49,236 nucleotides of DNA. Origin: Staphylothermus sp. Its GTDB lineage: Archaea; Thermoproteota; Thermoprotei_A; Sulfolobales; Desulfurococcaceae. Each line of letters opens with the position of its first letter. Within the stretch, counting starts at the first letter, position 1. The stretch is taken from the NCBI GenBank assembly GCA_021157925.1, contig JAGGVR010000149.1, positions 1 through 49,236 of the forward strand. The letters are read 5' to 3'. Shown here one piece after another: positions 1 to 7,742 of the stretch. A program made the position numbers and the translations under genes. The notes under the pieces are model-generated. The model ran no database searches, had not been told where the DNA came from, and saw only the letters and a program-made list of their open reading frames with translations.

Positions 1-152
1 CCGAGAACCGTAAACATGTACAAAAAGCAATACTAGCATTGCTTATTCCATAAACTAAATTATTACCTCACCAGTACATGTACTAAATTAGATTTTTAAA
101 TGCTTAGTAAATAATTTATCCTAATAGCTTTAATGACAATGGTGTACGTGGA

Positions 153-2540
153 ATGGCGAGGCAACTCTACAAGTTTACTGATAAGATCTACAGATTCCTC
201 GACAAAAAACCTGTACTTAAAACCTATTTAAAAATAATCATCTTAATAATTCTGATCGGGTTTGGACTATATCTACGTGCATTACCAGCTTTTAAGTATG
301 GACTAGAGCTCCACGCAAACGATCCATGGATAGAATACTGGCAAGCAAACTATACCTACACGCATGGACTAGCGTCATGGTATACTTTGACTAAACAAAA
401 CCCAGCAACACACATATTCTGGTATCCATGGGGAAGAGATTTTATTACATCAAGCTATCCTGGAACACCTATATGGACTGCAGCAACTTATTACTTAGTA
501 TCCTTTACAGGATTAAATATTAAAGAATGGATTATTCTCCAACCTCTCGTATTTGCCGCGATCGCGATGGTAGCTATCTACTTAGCAGCAAACGAGATAA
601 GTAGAGGAAACACATTTGCAGCAATTCTTTCTGTATTTATCTATGCAGTAGTTCCAGCAGCTAGTGATAGAAATATTGTAGGATTCGTAGAAAAAGAGGG
701 AATAGCCATAGGATTCATATTCTTATTCATCTACTTCTATTCAAAACTAACAAAGTCGTTAAGAAGTAGAACAGACAATATAACATTGTTAAAATATGCT
801 ATTCTATCTTCTCTTACAATGGCTTCCGTTGGTTGGTTCTGGGGAGGATTCGTATACGTATTTGGCAGCTTTATATTATTCCTATTAATATATCCGTTGT
901 TTGGGGCTAAGGATATTGATAATAGATTCATGAAATATAATTTGTTAATCATTGTATTATCGTTATTATTTGTAGGATTATCACCCAATATAATGCATAT
1001 TATGGGCTTCTATCCGTTTAGACTATCTATTGGCGCAATGCTGATAGGATTACTCATATTCCCGATACTCTTCTATATCCTATATACAGAGCATAAAAAA
1101 ATAGGATTACGTAAACCATTACTAACACCAGCAAGGTATTTCATATTATTAGTATTTACTGCAATTGTAGGAGTAGTTCTTATATCAACAGGTATAATTC
1201 ATATTGGAGCAAGATATGCATGGGCGCTCGGACTACATTTTATTAATGCTCCTCCTCTAGTACAGAGTATCGAAGAGCATCAACCAGCACTTCAAGCAAA
1301 TGGACCGATTGGGATCCTGACAACATGGGGTACTGGATTAACATGGTTATTCTTTGCTTCACCATTGTTTATGGCTATACTTGGAGCGATTTATCTACTA
1401 TATAAGGGAGAGCCTGACAGAGTATACCTGGCTATTGCATTCCTAATAGCCTTTTATGCTTACATGAATGCTACATATTTTGAAGCTACAGCGGCCGCGT
1501 TCGGGTTATTAGTAGCAGGAGTCTTTACTGGGTATCTTGCTTCAAAAGCTATACCGAGCAGAGAAGAAGTGATCTTATGGAGGAGGGGTAGAATAAGAGT
1601 TAGCACAAAATCAGAGTTCAGAACACTTGCGGGAATATTATTAATATTCGTACTAATTAATTTAGGATTCAGTGCTGCTTATACATACGATAATCATAGC
1701 AAAATGATTTATTCCATAATGTCTGGTTATGCCCCTGTTGGTGCAAGAAACGATGCTTGGTATAGATTAATTGATTACATTAATAAGAATTTAAGCAAGG
1801 ATTCTGTCATCATAGCTTGGTGGGATTATGGATACCCAATATCAGTAAATACTCATAGAGCGACAGTTGCTGACGGTGCTACTTTGAATGGTACTCAGAT
1901 ATCTATTCTTGCAAAAATACTAACGGCTAAAAATAGTACTGAAGCAGTTAATTTAATGAAGAAACTCAAGGTTCCATTCAATAAGACATATATAATGGTA
2001 TTTGATGTCTTCCGGTTTGTCAGGAGAGAAAATAATACATACCTTGTAGTACCAGTTGTAACGAGAATAGGTGGTATAGTGGGTATGATAGATATACCAA
2101 AGAGTATCTGGATGATAAGGATCGGAGGTAGAGATCCAGGCAATTACTTATATCTTTACGTTGCTGGACAAAACAATGTATTCATATCACCGAGATTCGA
2201 TGATCCCGAGAACCTGCCACTAATATATAAATTATTAGTTGACGGCATACTCTACCTTAATACTCTGGATAAGAACCATACATACTACTTTGCATGGTAT
2301 ACTGGCTCAGTTACGGAACTAAGTTACCAATATAATATCGTTAGGGAAAGACTAGGGATCAAGTATGAAGTATATGTTACTTCGACTAGAACACTAATGC
2401 CTATTGAGAGACCATTGGTAAACGATCCATATATTAAACCATATATAGTTATAGCAAGACCATTCGAAGGATTATCTTCTGGAGATACATCCTTGGTCGA
2501 GGTAATAGTGCTTTACCAGGTTGTTATGCCTAGCAAATAA
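153..2540 (+). CDS. aglB: Oligosaccharyltransferase, STT3/AglB family
   Basis: Catalytic subunit that moves a lipid-linked oligosaccharide onto Asn in N-X-S/T sequons of S-layer and other exported proteins; acts in the cytoplasmic membrane with the catalytic face outside. The N-terminal ~490 residues are hydrophobic with many membrane segments, and the rest is a soluble domain. The first-loop acidic motif is visible (HANDPW, about residues 54-59), as is the STT3 hallmark WWDYG at about 556-560. The length of 795 residues is within the archaeal range. ATG start, preceded by GGTG about 9 bases upstream and an AT-rich TATA-like stretch near 92-100. It stands alone, with a small hairpin and T-run after the stop. 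High confidence from WWDYG plus topology. Confidence 0.95.
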   Translation: MARQLYKFTDKIYRFLDKKPVLKTYLKIIILIILIGFGLYLRALPAFKYGLELHANDPWIEYWQANYTYTHGLASWYTLTKQNPATHIFWYPWGRDFITSSYPGTPIWTAATYYLVSFTGLNIKEWIILQPLVFAAIAMVAIYLAANEISRGNTFAAILSVFIYAVVPAASDRNIVGFVEKEGIAIGFIFLFIYFYSKLTKSLRSRTDNITLLKYAILSSLTMASVGWFWGGFVYVFGSFILFLLIYPLFGAKDIDNRFMKYNLLIIVLSLLFVGLSPNIMHIMGFYPFRLSIGAMLIGLLIFPILFYILYTEHKKIGLRKPLLTPARYFILLVFTAIVGVVLISTGIIHIGARYAWALGLHFINAPPLVQSIEEHQPALQANGPIGILTTWGTGLTWLFFASPLFMAILGAIYLLYKGEPDRVYLAIAFLIAFYAYMNATYFEATAAAFGLLVAGVFTGYLASKAIPSREEVILWRRGRIRVSTKSEFRTLAGILLIFVLINLGFSAAYTYDNHSKMIYSIMSGYAPVGARNDAWYRLIDYINKNLSKDSVIIAWWDYGYPISVNTHRATVADGATLNGTQISILAKILTAKNSTEAVNLMKKLKVPFNKTYIMVFDVFRFVRRENNTYLVVPVVTRIGGIVGMIDIPKSIWMIRIGGRDPGNYLYLYVAGQNNVFISPRFDDPENLPLIYKLLVDGILYLNTLDKNHTYYFAWYTGSVTELSYQYNIVRERLGIKYEVYVTSTRTLMPIERPLVNDPYIKPYIVIARPFEGLSSGDTSLVEVIVLYQVVMPSK

Positions 2541-2557
2541 TATAGAAGAATAAGCGT

Positions 2558-2576
2558 GGATTAATTAATCCTTTTT
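2558..2576 (+). terminator. Hairpin plus T-run after aglB
   Basis: A perfect 14-base palindrome (GGATTAATTAATCC) is followed directly by TTTTT, 17 bases after the aglB stop. Archaeal termination mainly needs the T-run; the hairpin may be incidental in such AT-rich DNA. Confidence 0.4.
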
Positions 2577-2622
2577 CTTAAAACTGTATCCATAAACAAT
2601 AATTTTCTAGGGTGTAGAGACG

Positions 2623-3174
2623 TTGCTATTTAGACGTAAAAAGATCAACCCATATAAAGAAACACTTTACGCTATTTATCATGCTAAAAACGGTATTAGT
2701 CGTATAGAGGCATTAATTGATAGAATAAATGCCCGTAGGAGAAAAATGCTTGAAATAGCTGCTCAACTAGAGATGAGAGGTGAGACATTTTTAGCTAAGA
2801 GATACGCAGCTGAAATAGCTAAACTAGATAAAATAAGTTCACGTTTAGCTGATTTAAAACTTGTTTTAGAAAAAGTTGTTCTCAGCCTTGAATATGCTAT
2901 GACTATACATAATTTTAGAGGGATAGCGAGCCAAGTATTATCGATCACAAAGGAATTAAAGAAATTACCAGAGTCAACAATACCAGATCTGGGACTAGTC
3001 TTTGCTAACCTAGAAGTGTCTTTGAGAAACCTAGAAGATCTCGACTATAATATTCCAGATATAGAGTTCAATGCACCAACAACTGATGTTGATGCTGAAC
3101 GTGTACTTTATGAAGCTAGAGAGATTGTTAGAAAGAAGCTTGAAACAGAACTTTTATCTACACAGGAAGACTAA
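2623..3174 (+). CDS. ESCRT-III-like (CdvB paralog) protein
   Basis: Predicted member of the archaeal Snf7/ESCRT-III-like family, which polymerises on membranes in crenarchaeal cell division and vesicle budding. The 183-residue protein has a basic N-terminus (FRRKK), then long charged helices over about residues 15-130 including RINARRRKMLEIAAQLE and RYAAEIAKLDKISSRLADL, then an acidic tail. This matches the basic core/acidic C-terminus layout of the family. There is no obvious winged-helix extension as in CdvB proper, so it looks like a short CdvB1/B2/B3-type paralog. No cdvA or cdvC is nearby. TTG start after GGGTGTAGAGACG. It ends one base from the convergent next gene. Family call is from pattern recognition only. 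Confidence 0.75.
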   Translation: MLFRRKKINPYKETLYAIYHAKNGISRIEALIDRINARRRKMLEIAAQLEMRGETFLAKRYAAEIAKLDKISSRLADLKLVLEKVVLSLEYAMTIHNFRGIASQVLSITKELKKLPESTIPDLGLVFANLEVSLRNLEDLDYNIPDIEFNAPTTDVDAERVLYEAREIVRKKLETELLSTQED

Positions 3175-3175
3175 G

Positions 3176-3856
3176 CTATAATTCTACGACATATTGTTTC
3201 TTCTCTTTCAGAATCGCTATTTTAATATTTAGCTTATCAATTACCTTGTTAAGCATGCTTTGTTTGATCTTATTCACTAAATTAGATGGGGCCGTAATTA
3301 TGTGTTCATTGTATTCAGTATTTAGTAGTGATGAACCAATAGCATATGCCAATGCTTTCATCTGTGTAGACGGGTCTATTGACGGGTCTATAACCCATAC
3401 ACCTATTTTCTTTCCATTCATTTTAGCAATAATATCTGGTGCTAATGGTTTACGATGATACCTGTTCTCATGTGCCTCGAAACCCTTTGTCTGAAGATCC
3501 TCTATTACTTGTGACAATACATACTTCCTAGTTGGTATAAACCTATGTTGTTCCAAGTATTTTTCTAAGGGACCATGAGTTTCCGGATCATATAATGTGT
3601 ATCTACCTCTAGCTATTCTGAACAGGAATAATTTATCAGGATCCCTATATCTATCTTTGCTATTACTATTAACAGTGACTAGATCTATTTCGAAGTCAAG
3701 ACTGGTCTCCGGCCTGCTTGGGTCGAGTTTTTTAGCGTATTTTGTGAGCTCTTTTCTGGTAAATGACGTTTTACCCATTCTTACTAATTCTTCAGCAGCT
3801 TCCTTCAATATCATCCAATTGGGTTTCTTATAGACATTCCCATTATTGAATTCCAA
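3176..3856 (-). CDS. Winged-helix protein with degenerate PD-(D/E)XK-like C-terminal domain
   Basis: Unrecognised as a named family. Residues ~10-90 look like a helix-turn-helix region (LKEAAEELVRMGKTSFTRKEL ... FLFRIARGRYTLYD) of the sort found as a DNA-reading module. Residues ~105-180 have the shape of a restriction-endonuclease-like fold: a helix (YVLSQVIEDLQTKGFEAHE), then PDIIAKMNGKKIGVWVID. In active enzymes the last strand normally carries E-x-K/Q; here it reads VWVID, so catalysis may be lost. TTG start (MEFNNG) with GAGGGGG upstream. The promoter region holds a TATA-like TTTATATATA followed by a 12-base palindrome. It converges with the ESCRT-III-like gene. The function statement is inference. 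Confidence 0.6.
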   Translation of the reverse strand: MEFNNGNVYKKPNWMILKEAAEELVRMGKTSFTRKELTKYAKKLDPSRPETSLDFEIDLVTVNSNSKDRYRDPDKLFLFRIARGRYTLYDPETHGPLEKYLEQHRFIPTRKYVLSQVIEDLQTKGFEAHENRYHRKPLAPDIIAKMNGKKIGVWVIDPSIDPSTQMKALAYAIGSSLLNTEYNEHIITAPSNLVNKIKQSMLNKVIDKLNIKIAILKEKKQYVVEL

Positions 3857-3878
3857 GACATTTCCCCCTCTACAATAA

Positions 3879-3890
3879 CAGTTTAAACTG
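3879..3890. promoter_or_regulatory. Palindrome CAGTTTAAACTG downstream of a TATA box
   Basis: Perfect 12-base palindrome lying directly downstream (on the minus strand) of TTTATATATA at 3891-3900, about 23 bases before the TTG start of the 3176-3856 gene. That is where the transcription start of this gene should fall, a typical position for an archaeal repressor site. Binding is inferred. Confidence 0.4.
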
Positions 3891-3968
3891 GTATATATAA
3901 ATTAATGCAAAGAAACAGAAAATTAGATACATAAGAAAAGGAAAAATAGGGGAATTATGGGAAGTATA

Positions 3969-4826
3969 TTACTTGTTGTTTTTCTCAAGTCTATTAATTA
4001 GTCTTATTGCTAATTCATGAATAGCTTTTGCTGCATCTGCTTCTGGATATTCTATGTAATATGGTACTCCTTTATCCAATGCTTCCCCTATGAAGGGATC
4101 TAGGGGGATTCTTGCCAGTAATTCAGTATTGTATTTCTTTGCTAGTTCTTCGCCTGTACTTTTCCCTAGTAATTGATATACTGATCCACACTTGGGGCAC
4201 TTAAAATAACTCATGTTCTCAACTAGACCTAATAAATTCACATCATTATTTATGACGAAATTAATTGCTTTAGCAACAATTACTTCTGATAAGACGCTGG
4301 GAGCCGTAACTACTATTGCTCCATCTAAGTCGTTTATTACTTGTACAATGGTTATGGCTTCATCTCCTGTGCCCGGGGGTAGATCTATTATTAAGAAGTC
4401 ATTTTCTCCCCAATTCACCTTAGCTAGTAACTCTGTTATGGCTTTAGATACTAAGGGTCCGCGCCAAACTATTGGTACATCAGGAGATTCAAGCATTAGA
4501 TTAGTGGCTACTACTTTTACGCCAAGAGGACCGGGAGTTGGCTCTATCCCTCTCTCACTAGCATATAATCTATGTCCATGCATCCCCAAAACAGTTGGTA
4601 TTGATGAACCATGAATATCTGCGTCAAGCAGAGCTACTTTATAGCCTTCACTAGCAAGGGCTAGTGCTAACATTGAGGATACAAAGGTTTTCCCAACACC
4701 ACCCTTACCGCTAAGAACAATTATTTTATGACGTGTTTTACTTAGTCTTTCTCTAGCATCATTTATTAGTTTAAAAACAGAAGTGAATTGCTTTGGTTGT
4801 CTGTCTTGATTTAGGTTATAACCCAT
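3969..4826 (-). CDS. Mrp/NBP35-type P-loop ATPase, Fe-S cluster carrier
   Basis: Cytoplasmic ATPase of the Mrp/ApbC/NBP35 family that assembles or carries Fe-S clusters. The deviant Walker A motif GKGGVGKT is at about residues 40-47, the switch region is LLDADIHGSS, and the Walker-B-like region is FLIIDLPPGTGDEAI. A CPKC pair near residue 208 would bind the bridging cluster in a dimer. The ORF track begins at a GTG four codons earlier; ATG at 4826 is preferred because GGTGGTG lies just upstream. The upstream region to 5038 is a divergent promoter with the cation transporter. Distance from sufS (34 kb) means operon context gives no further help. Confidence 0.92.
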   Translation of the reverse strand: MGYNLNQDRQPKQFTSVFKLINDARERLSKTRHKIIVLSGKGGVGKTFVSSMLALALASEGYKVALLDADIHGSSIPTVLGMHGHRLYASERGIEPTPGPLGVKVVATNLMLESPDVPIVWRGPLVSKAITELLAKVNWGENDFLIIDLPPGTGDEAITIVQVINDLDGAIVVTAPSVLSEVIVAKAINFVINNDVNLLGLVENMSYFKCPKCGSVYQLLGKSTGEELAKKYNTELLARIPLDPFIGEALDKGVPYYIEYPEADAAKAIHELAIRLINRLEKNNK

Positions 4827-4868
4827 AAGCACCACCACTGATTATCAACTATATAACACGCTTATACA

Positions 4869-4882
4869 TAGTTTTAAAACTA
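4869..4882. promoter_or_regulatory. 14-base palindrome in divergent promoter
   Basis: TAGTTTTAAAACTA is a perfect palindrome about 43 bases upstream of the mrp ATG. A TTTTAAAA core of this kind can serve as a TATA box in either direction. A further near-repeat, CTGTTAAACTGTTAAC, lies at about 4907-4920. Regulatory role is inferred. Confidence 0.3.
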
Positions 4883-5038
4883 GTGTTTACAAATGAACAA
4901 TAACTGTTAAACTGTTAACAAGAATAATATTTTATCATGTAACAACTGTATATACATGGTAAAAGAATCAATGAGAACAACAGACTTGAAAAACATTTTA
5001 TCTATGAGGAGTTGAGGAGGCTGGTATGGTGTGAACGA

Positions 5039-6226
5039 ATGAGTGAAGAAAAGGGATACGAGATTGCTTCCATTAAAGCTTTAAAACAACAAGTCTTCAG
5101 TATAACAATTCAATCTATAGGCGGATTCGTTTCCACGTTTATTTTTGGATTATATAGGTTCTTCTTAAAGAAACACCCATGGGTTTTAGCAATAAATCCG
5201 CCTTTAAAGGATCTTCATGGTAATATTTATTCAAGTTTCCTATCCAGGCTTAATAGTGGTTTACACATTGGATTAATTAAACCTAGTATGAGGGATAGAA
5301 TAGTTCTAAGCAATATTTTGATCGTTCTGTTTACCCAAATGTTTTCCGGGGTATTGATTGTTTTTATTACGTGGTTAATAATTGGAGGAGACCTCTTATT
5401 AATTTTTGAAACGGTTATTCCTGCAATCGCTCTTGTTTCTCTACTAATGTATCCTTTCTCATCTTATTTCTCGATATATAGTTACAGGAAAGGATATGAT
5501 CCGGAGAGTCTATTATTACCTATAGTCATGATGATCGCTGACGTGATAACAACTCCCGTTCTTGTGGGCTATGCTATCATTGTTGAATCAATAGATATTT
5601 TCCTAAGGCATTTTCTATTTATAATAGCTTCAGCGGTCGTTATCATAGTATTGATATCAGCATTTAGGATAAGAACAACTAAAACACTTAGAATACTTCA
5701 AGAAAGCCAATTAATATTGATAAGTTGCTTTTTACTCGACATTGGTGCAGGAACGGTATTTGCATTCAATATCGATTTATTAGTTAAAAACCCATTCATA
5801 TTACTAACTGCACCAGTATTTAACGCAATAAGCGGTTCTATCGCCTCCATGTATGCTGTTAGACAAAACGTTATGTATCATCTCGGACTCACAAGCCTAA
5901 AGCCAGGATTTGATAAGTTAAAATATATTCCCTACATGTACATTATAATGTTATATGGTACAACAGTTGTCGGTTCAATAGGATATGCACTAGCAACCAT
6001 TATAAGCAAAGAATCTCTTCTCCCTCTCTGGATAGATTTGTTCTTAATAATAGTAACTGGATCAGTATCTGTCCCAATACTATGGGTTCTTATACAATTA
6101 CTAGCATATTTATGCTTCAAGATCGGTTTTGACCCGGATAATGTAATGGTGCCACTTCTAACCAGCATAGTTGATTTCACCGGCTCAATCATATATATTG
6201 GGATCGCACAATTGATAATTGGTTAA
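5039..6226 (+). CDS. SLC41/MgtE-like divalent cation transporter
   Basis: Integral membrane protein (395 residues from the chosen ATG) with two similar halves. Each half has a helix pair starting near a conserved loop (PPLKDLHGNIYSSFLSRLNS and APVFNAISGSIASMYAVRQN) and ends in a charged helix (YDPESLLLPIVMMIADVITT and FDPDNVMVPLLTSIVDFTGS). The paired acidic D..D patterns resemble the Mg2+-conducting membrane domain of MgtE and the duplicated SLC41 carriers. There is no cytoplasmic N/CBS gating region, so it is the membrane module alone. The ORF track extends to TTG 5012; ATG 5039 is preferred because GGTGTGA precedes it closely. Substrate (Mg2+ or similar) is inferred from the family. Confidence 0.72.
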   Translation: MSEEKGYEIASIKALKQQVFSITIQSIGGFVSTFIFGLYRFFLKKHPWVLAINPPLKDLHGNIYSSFLSRLNSGLHIGLIKPSMRDRIVLSNILIVLFTQMFSGVLIVFITWLIIGGDLLLIFETVIPAIALVSLLMYPFSSYFSIYSYRKGYDPESLLLPIVMMIADVITTPVLVGYAIIVESIDIFLRHFLFIIASAVVIIVLISAFRIRTTKTLRILQESQLILISCFLLDIGAGTVFAFNIDLLVKNPFILLTAPVFNAISGSIASMYAVRQNVMYHLGLTSLKPGFDKLKYIPYMYIIMLYGTTVVGSIGYALATIISKESLLPLWIDLFLIIVTGSVSVPILWVLIQLLAYLCFKIGFDPDNVMVPLLTSIVDFTGSIIYIGIAQLIIG

Positions 6227-6259
6227 CATAGAGAAGATATTTAATGAGGCGACAGACTT

Positions 6260-7225
6260 TTGAAGAAAAAATGCAGCATAGCACCCGGTAAAATAATATT
6301 ATTTGGAGAACACTTCGTTGTTAAAGGATGCCCGGCACTAGTAACTGCTGTAAACTTGTACGCTAAAACATGTATAGAGGAAAGAAACGATAACAAACAC
6401 TACCTATACTCGCACCAACTAGGTAAAAAAGTAGATCTGGACTCTAGCCAAATAGATAAATGGGCTCGATCTTTTAAAACTATATACCAACTTGTATCTG
6501 AGAAATACGGTAAACTCAAGGGATTTAATGCAATAATAGATTCAGAAATACCGATGGCTGCTGGAATGGGCTCATCTGCTGCAACAGCTGTTTCATTTAC
6601 TCACGCATTATTATCATTTATCGATAATAAACCAAGTAAGGAACTAGTAAACAAGATCGCTTTTGAAGCAGAAAAGAAAGTACATATAAAACCTAGTGGC
6701 ATAGATAACACCATAGCCGTATATGGTGGATTAATCTATTACAAAAAAGGAGAAATTAAACCATTAAATATTGAGTGGCCCAGAGAATACTCCTTAATAG
6801 TTGTTGATACCGGAGTAAAGAGAGACACAGGTTTTGTTGTCAAAGACGTCTTAGAAAGATATGATAGAAATCTTGAAATAATGGAAAAGATATATGAAGT
6901 AGCCTCTATAATCACAAACAAGGCACTAGAATATATTAGGAACAAGAACTTTAAACAACTAGGAGAACTAATGAATATAAACCATGGACTGCTAGTAGCA
7001 ATAGGAGTCTCGATCCTTGAAACAGAAATTATAGTTCATAAGCTCCTATCTCTCGGAGCACTTGGAGCAAAAATAAGTGGCGCAGGAAGAGGAGGAATTG
7101 TTTATGGAATTATTGATAAAGAACACGTTGAAAGAATAGTTAAAGCATTCAAGAAAATTGGATACAATGCTTTTGGACTACAACCCGTTAAAGAAGGGGT
7201 ACAGGAGATAAACAAAGATAAATAA
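6260..7225 (+). CDS. mvk: Mevalonate kinase
   Basis: GHMP-family kinase that phosphorylates mevalonate in the archaeal isoprenoid (ether lipid) pathway. Visible motifs: N-terminal APGKIILFGEHFVVKG, the ATP-binding loop PMAAGMGSSAATAVS at about residues 96-110, and the C-terminal GAKISGAGRGG. KPSGIDNTIAVYGG is diagnostic for mevalonate kinase over other GHMP members. The length of 321 is normal. TTG start after GAGGCGACAG. It follows the transporter by 33 bases on the same strand, and a candidate C/D sRNA lies between it and the next gene. No other mevalonate pathway gene is in the window. Confidence 0.93.
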   Translation: MKKKCSIAPGKIILFGEHFVVKGCPALVTAVNLYAKTCIEERNDNKHYLYSHQLGKKVDLDSSQIDKWARSFKTIYQLVSEKYGKLKGFNAIIDSEIPMAAGMGSSAATAVSFTHALLSFIDNKPSKELVNKIAFEAEKKVHIKPSGIDNTIAVYGGLIYYKKGEIKPLNIEWPREYSLIVVDTGVKRDTGFVVKDVLERYDRNLEIMEKIYEVASIITNKALEYIRNKNFKQLGELMNINHGLLVAIGVSILETEIIVHKLLSLGALGAKISGAGRGGIVYGIIDKEHVERIVKAFKKIGYNAFGLQPVKEGVQEINKDK

Positions 7226-7252
7226 TATTCTAGTAAATTCATTATGATATAT

Positions 7253-7303
7253 GGGATGAAGAGGTAAACCGGATGAACAGATGATTAAACTCCCATGGGC
7301 TGA
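7253..7303 (+). ncRNA. Candidate C/D box guide sRNA (weak)
   Basis: In the gap between mevalonate kinase and the next gene the order of boxes fits an archaeal C/D sRNA. GGGATGA (box C, 6 of 7) is followed by an ~10-base guide, CGGA (D', 3 of 4), a 5-base spacer, AGATGA (C', 5 of 6), a 15-base stretch and CTGA (box D, exact). The total of 51 bases is typical. Terminal pairing outside the C and D boxes is weak, and the imperfect boxes mean it may be chance. Confidence 0.3.
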
Positions 7304-7308
7304 CCGTA

Positions 7309-7731
7309 TTGGTTTCTAATGTCTTAAACATTAAGCATTTAGATCCAGAACATCTATTATTAAAAATATATGGTTACCTATCACATTACATGATGAAGTT
7401 ATATGAATACAATAATGAAGCAAAGAAGCATGGATTCTATTTAAAACCAGTACATATAGTTGTTAAGAAGAATAGTAGTGGAGATAAATTAAAGTATTAT
7501 TACTTTGGCAGATACTGGTATAAAATAATACCCGTTAAGAGAAAGAATCGAAGATCAATCAAATGGGTTTATGTAGGAAGGAATAAACCATTAAATAATC
7601 TTCCAGATCCTCCAAGAAACCCGTTAGAAGGACTAGTTATCAAGATCAGTAATGAAAGAATAGAAATAATATCGTCAAACAAGAATATACTGGAAAACAT
7701 AAAAAAGCTATTAAAAGAAGCTTCACAATGA
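7309..7731 (+). CDS. Conserved-looking hypothetical protein, 140 aa
   Basis: Not recognised. It is a soluble, basic protein rich in Tyr, Lys and Asn (KLKYYYFGRYWYKIIPVKRK), with mixed helix and strand and no signal peptide, membrane segment or metal motif. A proline-rich link (LPDPPRNPLEGLVIKI) leads to a small C-terminal segment. TTG start at 7309; it ends in the ATGA where the next ORF could begin, so the two are probably co-transcribed. Codon use and composition match neighbours, so I regard it as a real gene. No function is proposed. Confidence 0.6.
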   Translation: MVSNVLNIKHLDPEHLLLKIYGYLSHYMMKLYEYNNEAKKHGFYLKPVHIVVKKNSSGDKLKYYYFGRYWYKIIPVKRKNRRSIKWVYVGRNKPLNNLPDPPRNPLEGLVIKISNERIEIISSNKNILENIKKLLKEASQ

Positions 7732-7742
7732 ATGGTGACAAT

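Noticed and set aside
1-60. Possible divergent gene starting on the minus strand near base 39
   Set aside because: ATG at 39 gives 13 open codons to the window edge, but there is no ribosome site and too little sequence to support a call.
737-988. Minus-strand ORFs inside aglB (737-988, 1895-2143)
   Set aside because: They are shadows of a clear STT3 gene, with no ribosome site or recognisable protein.
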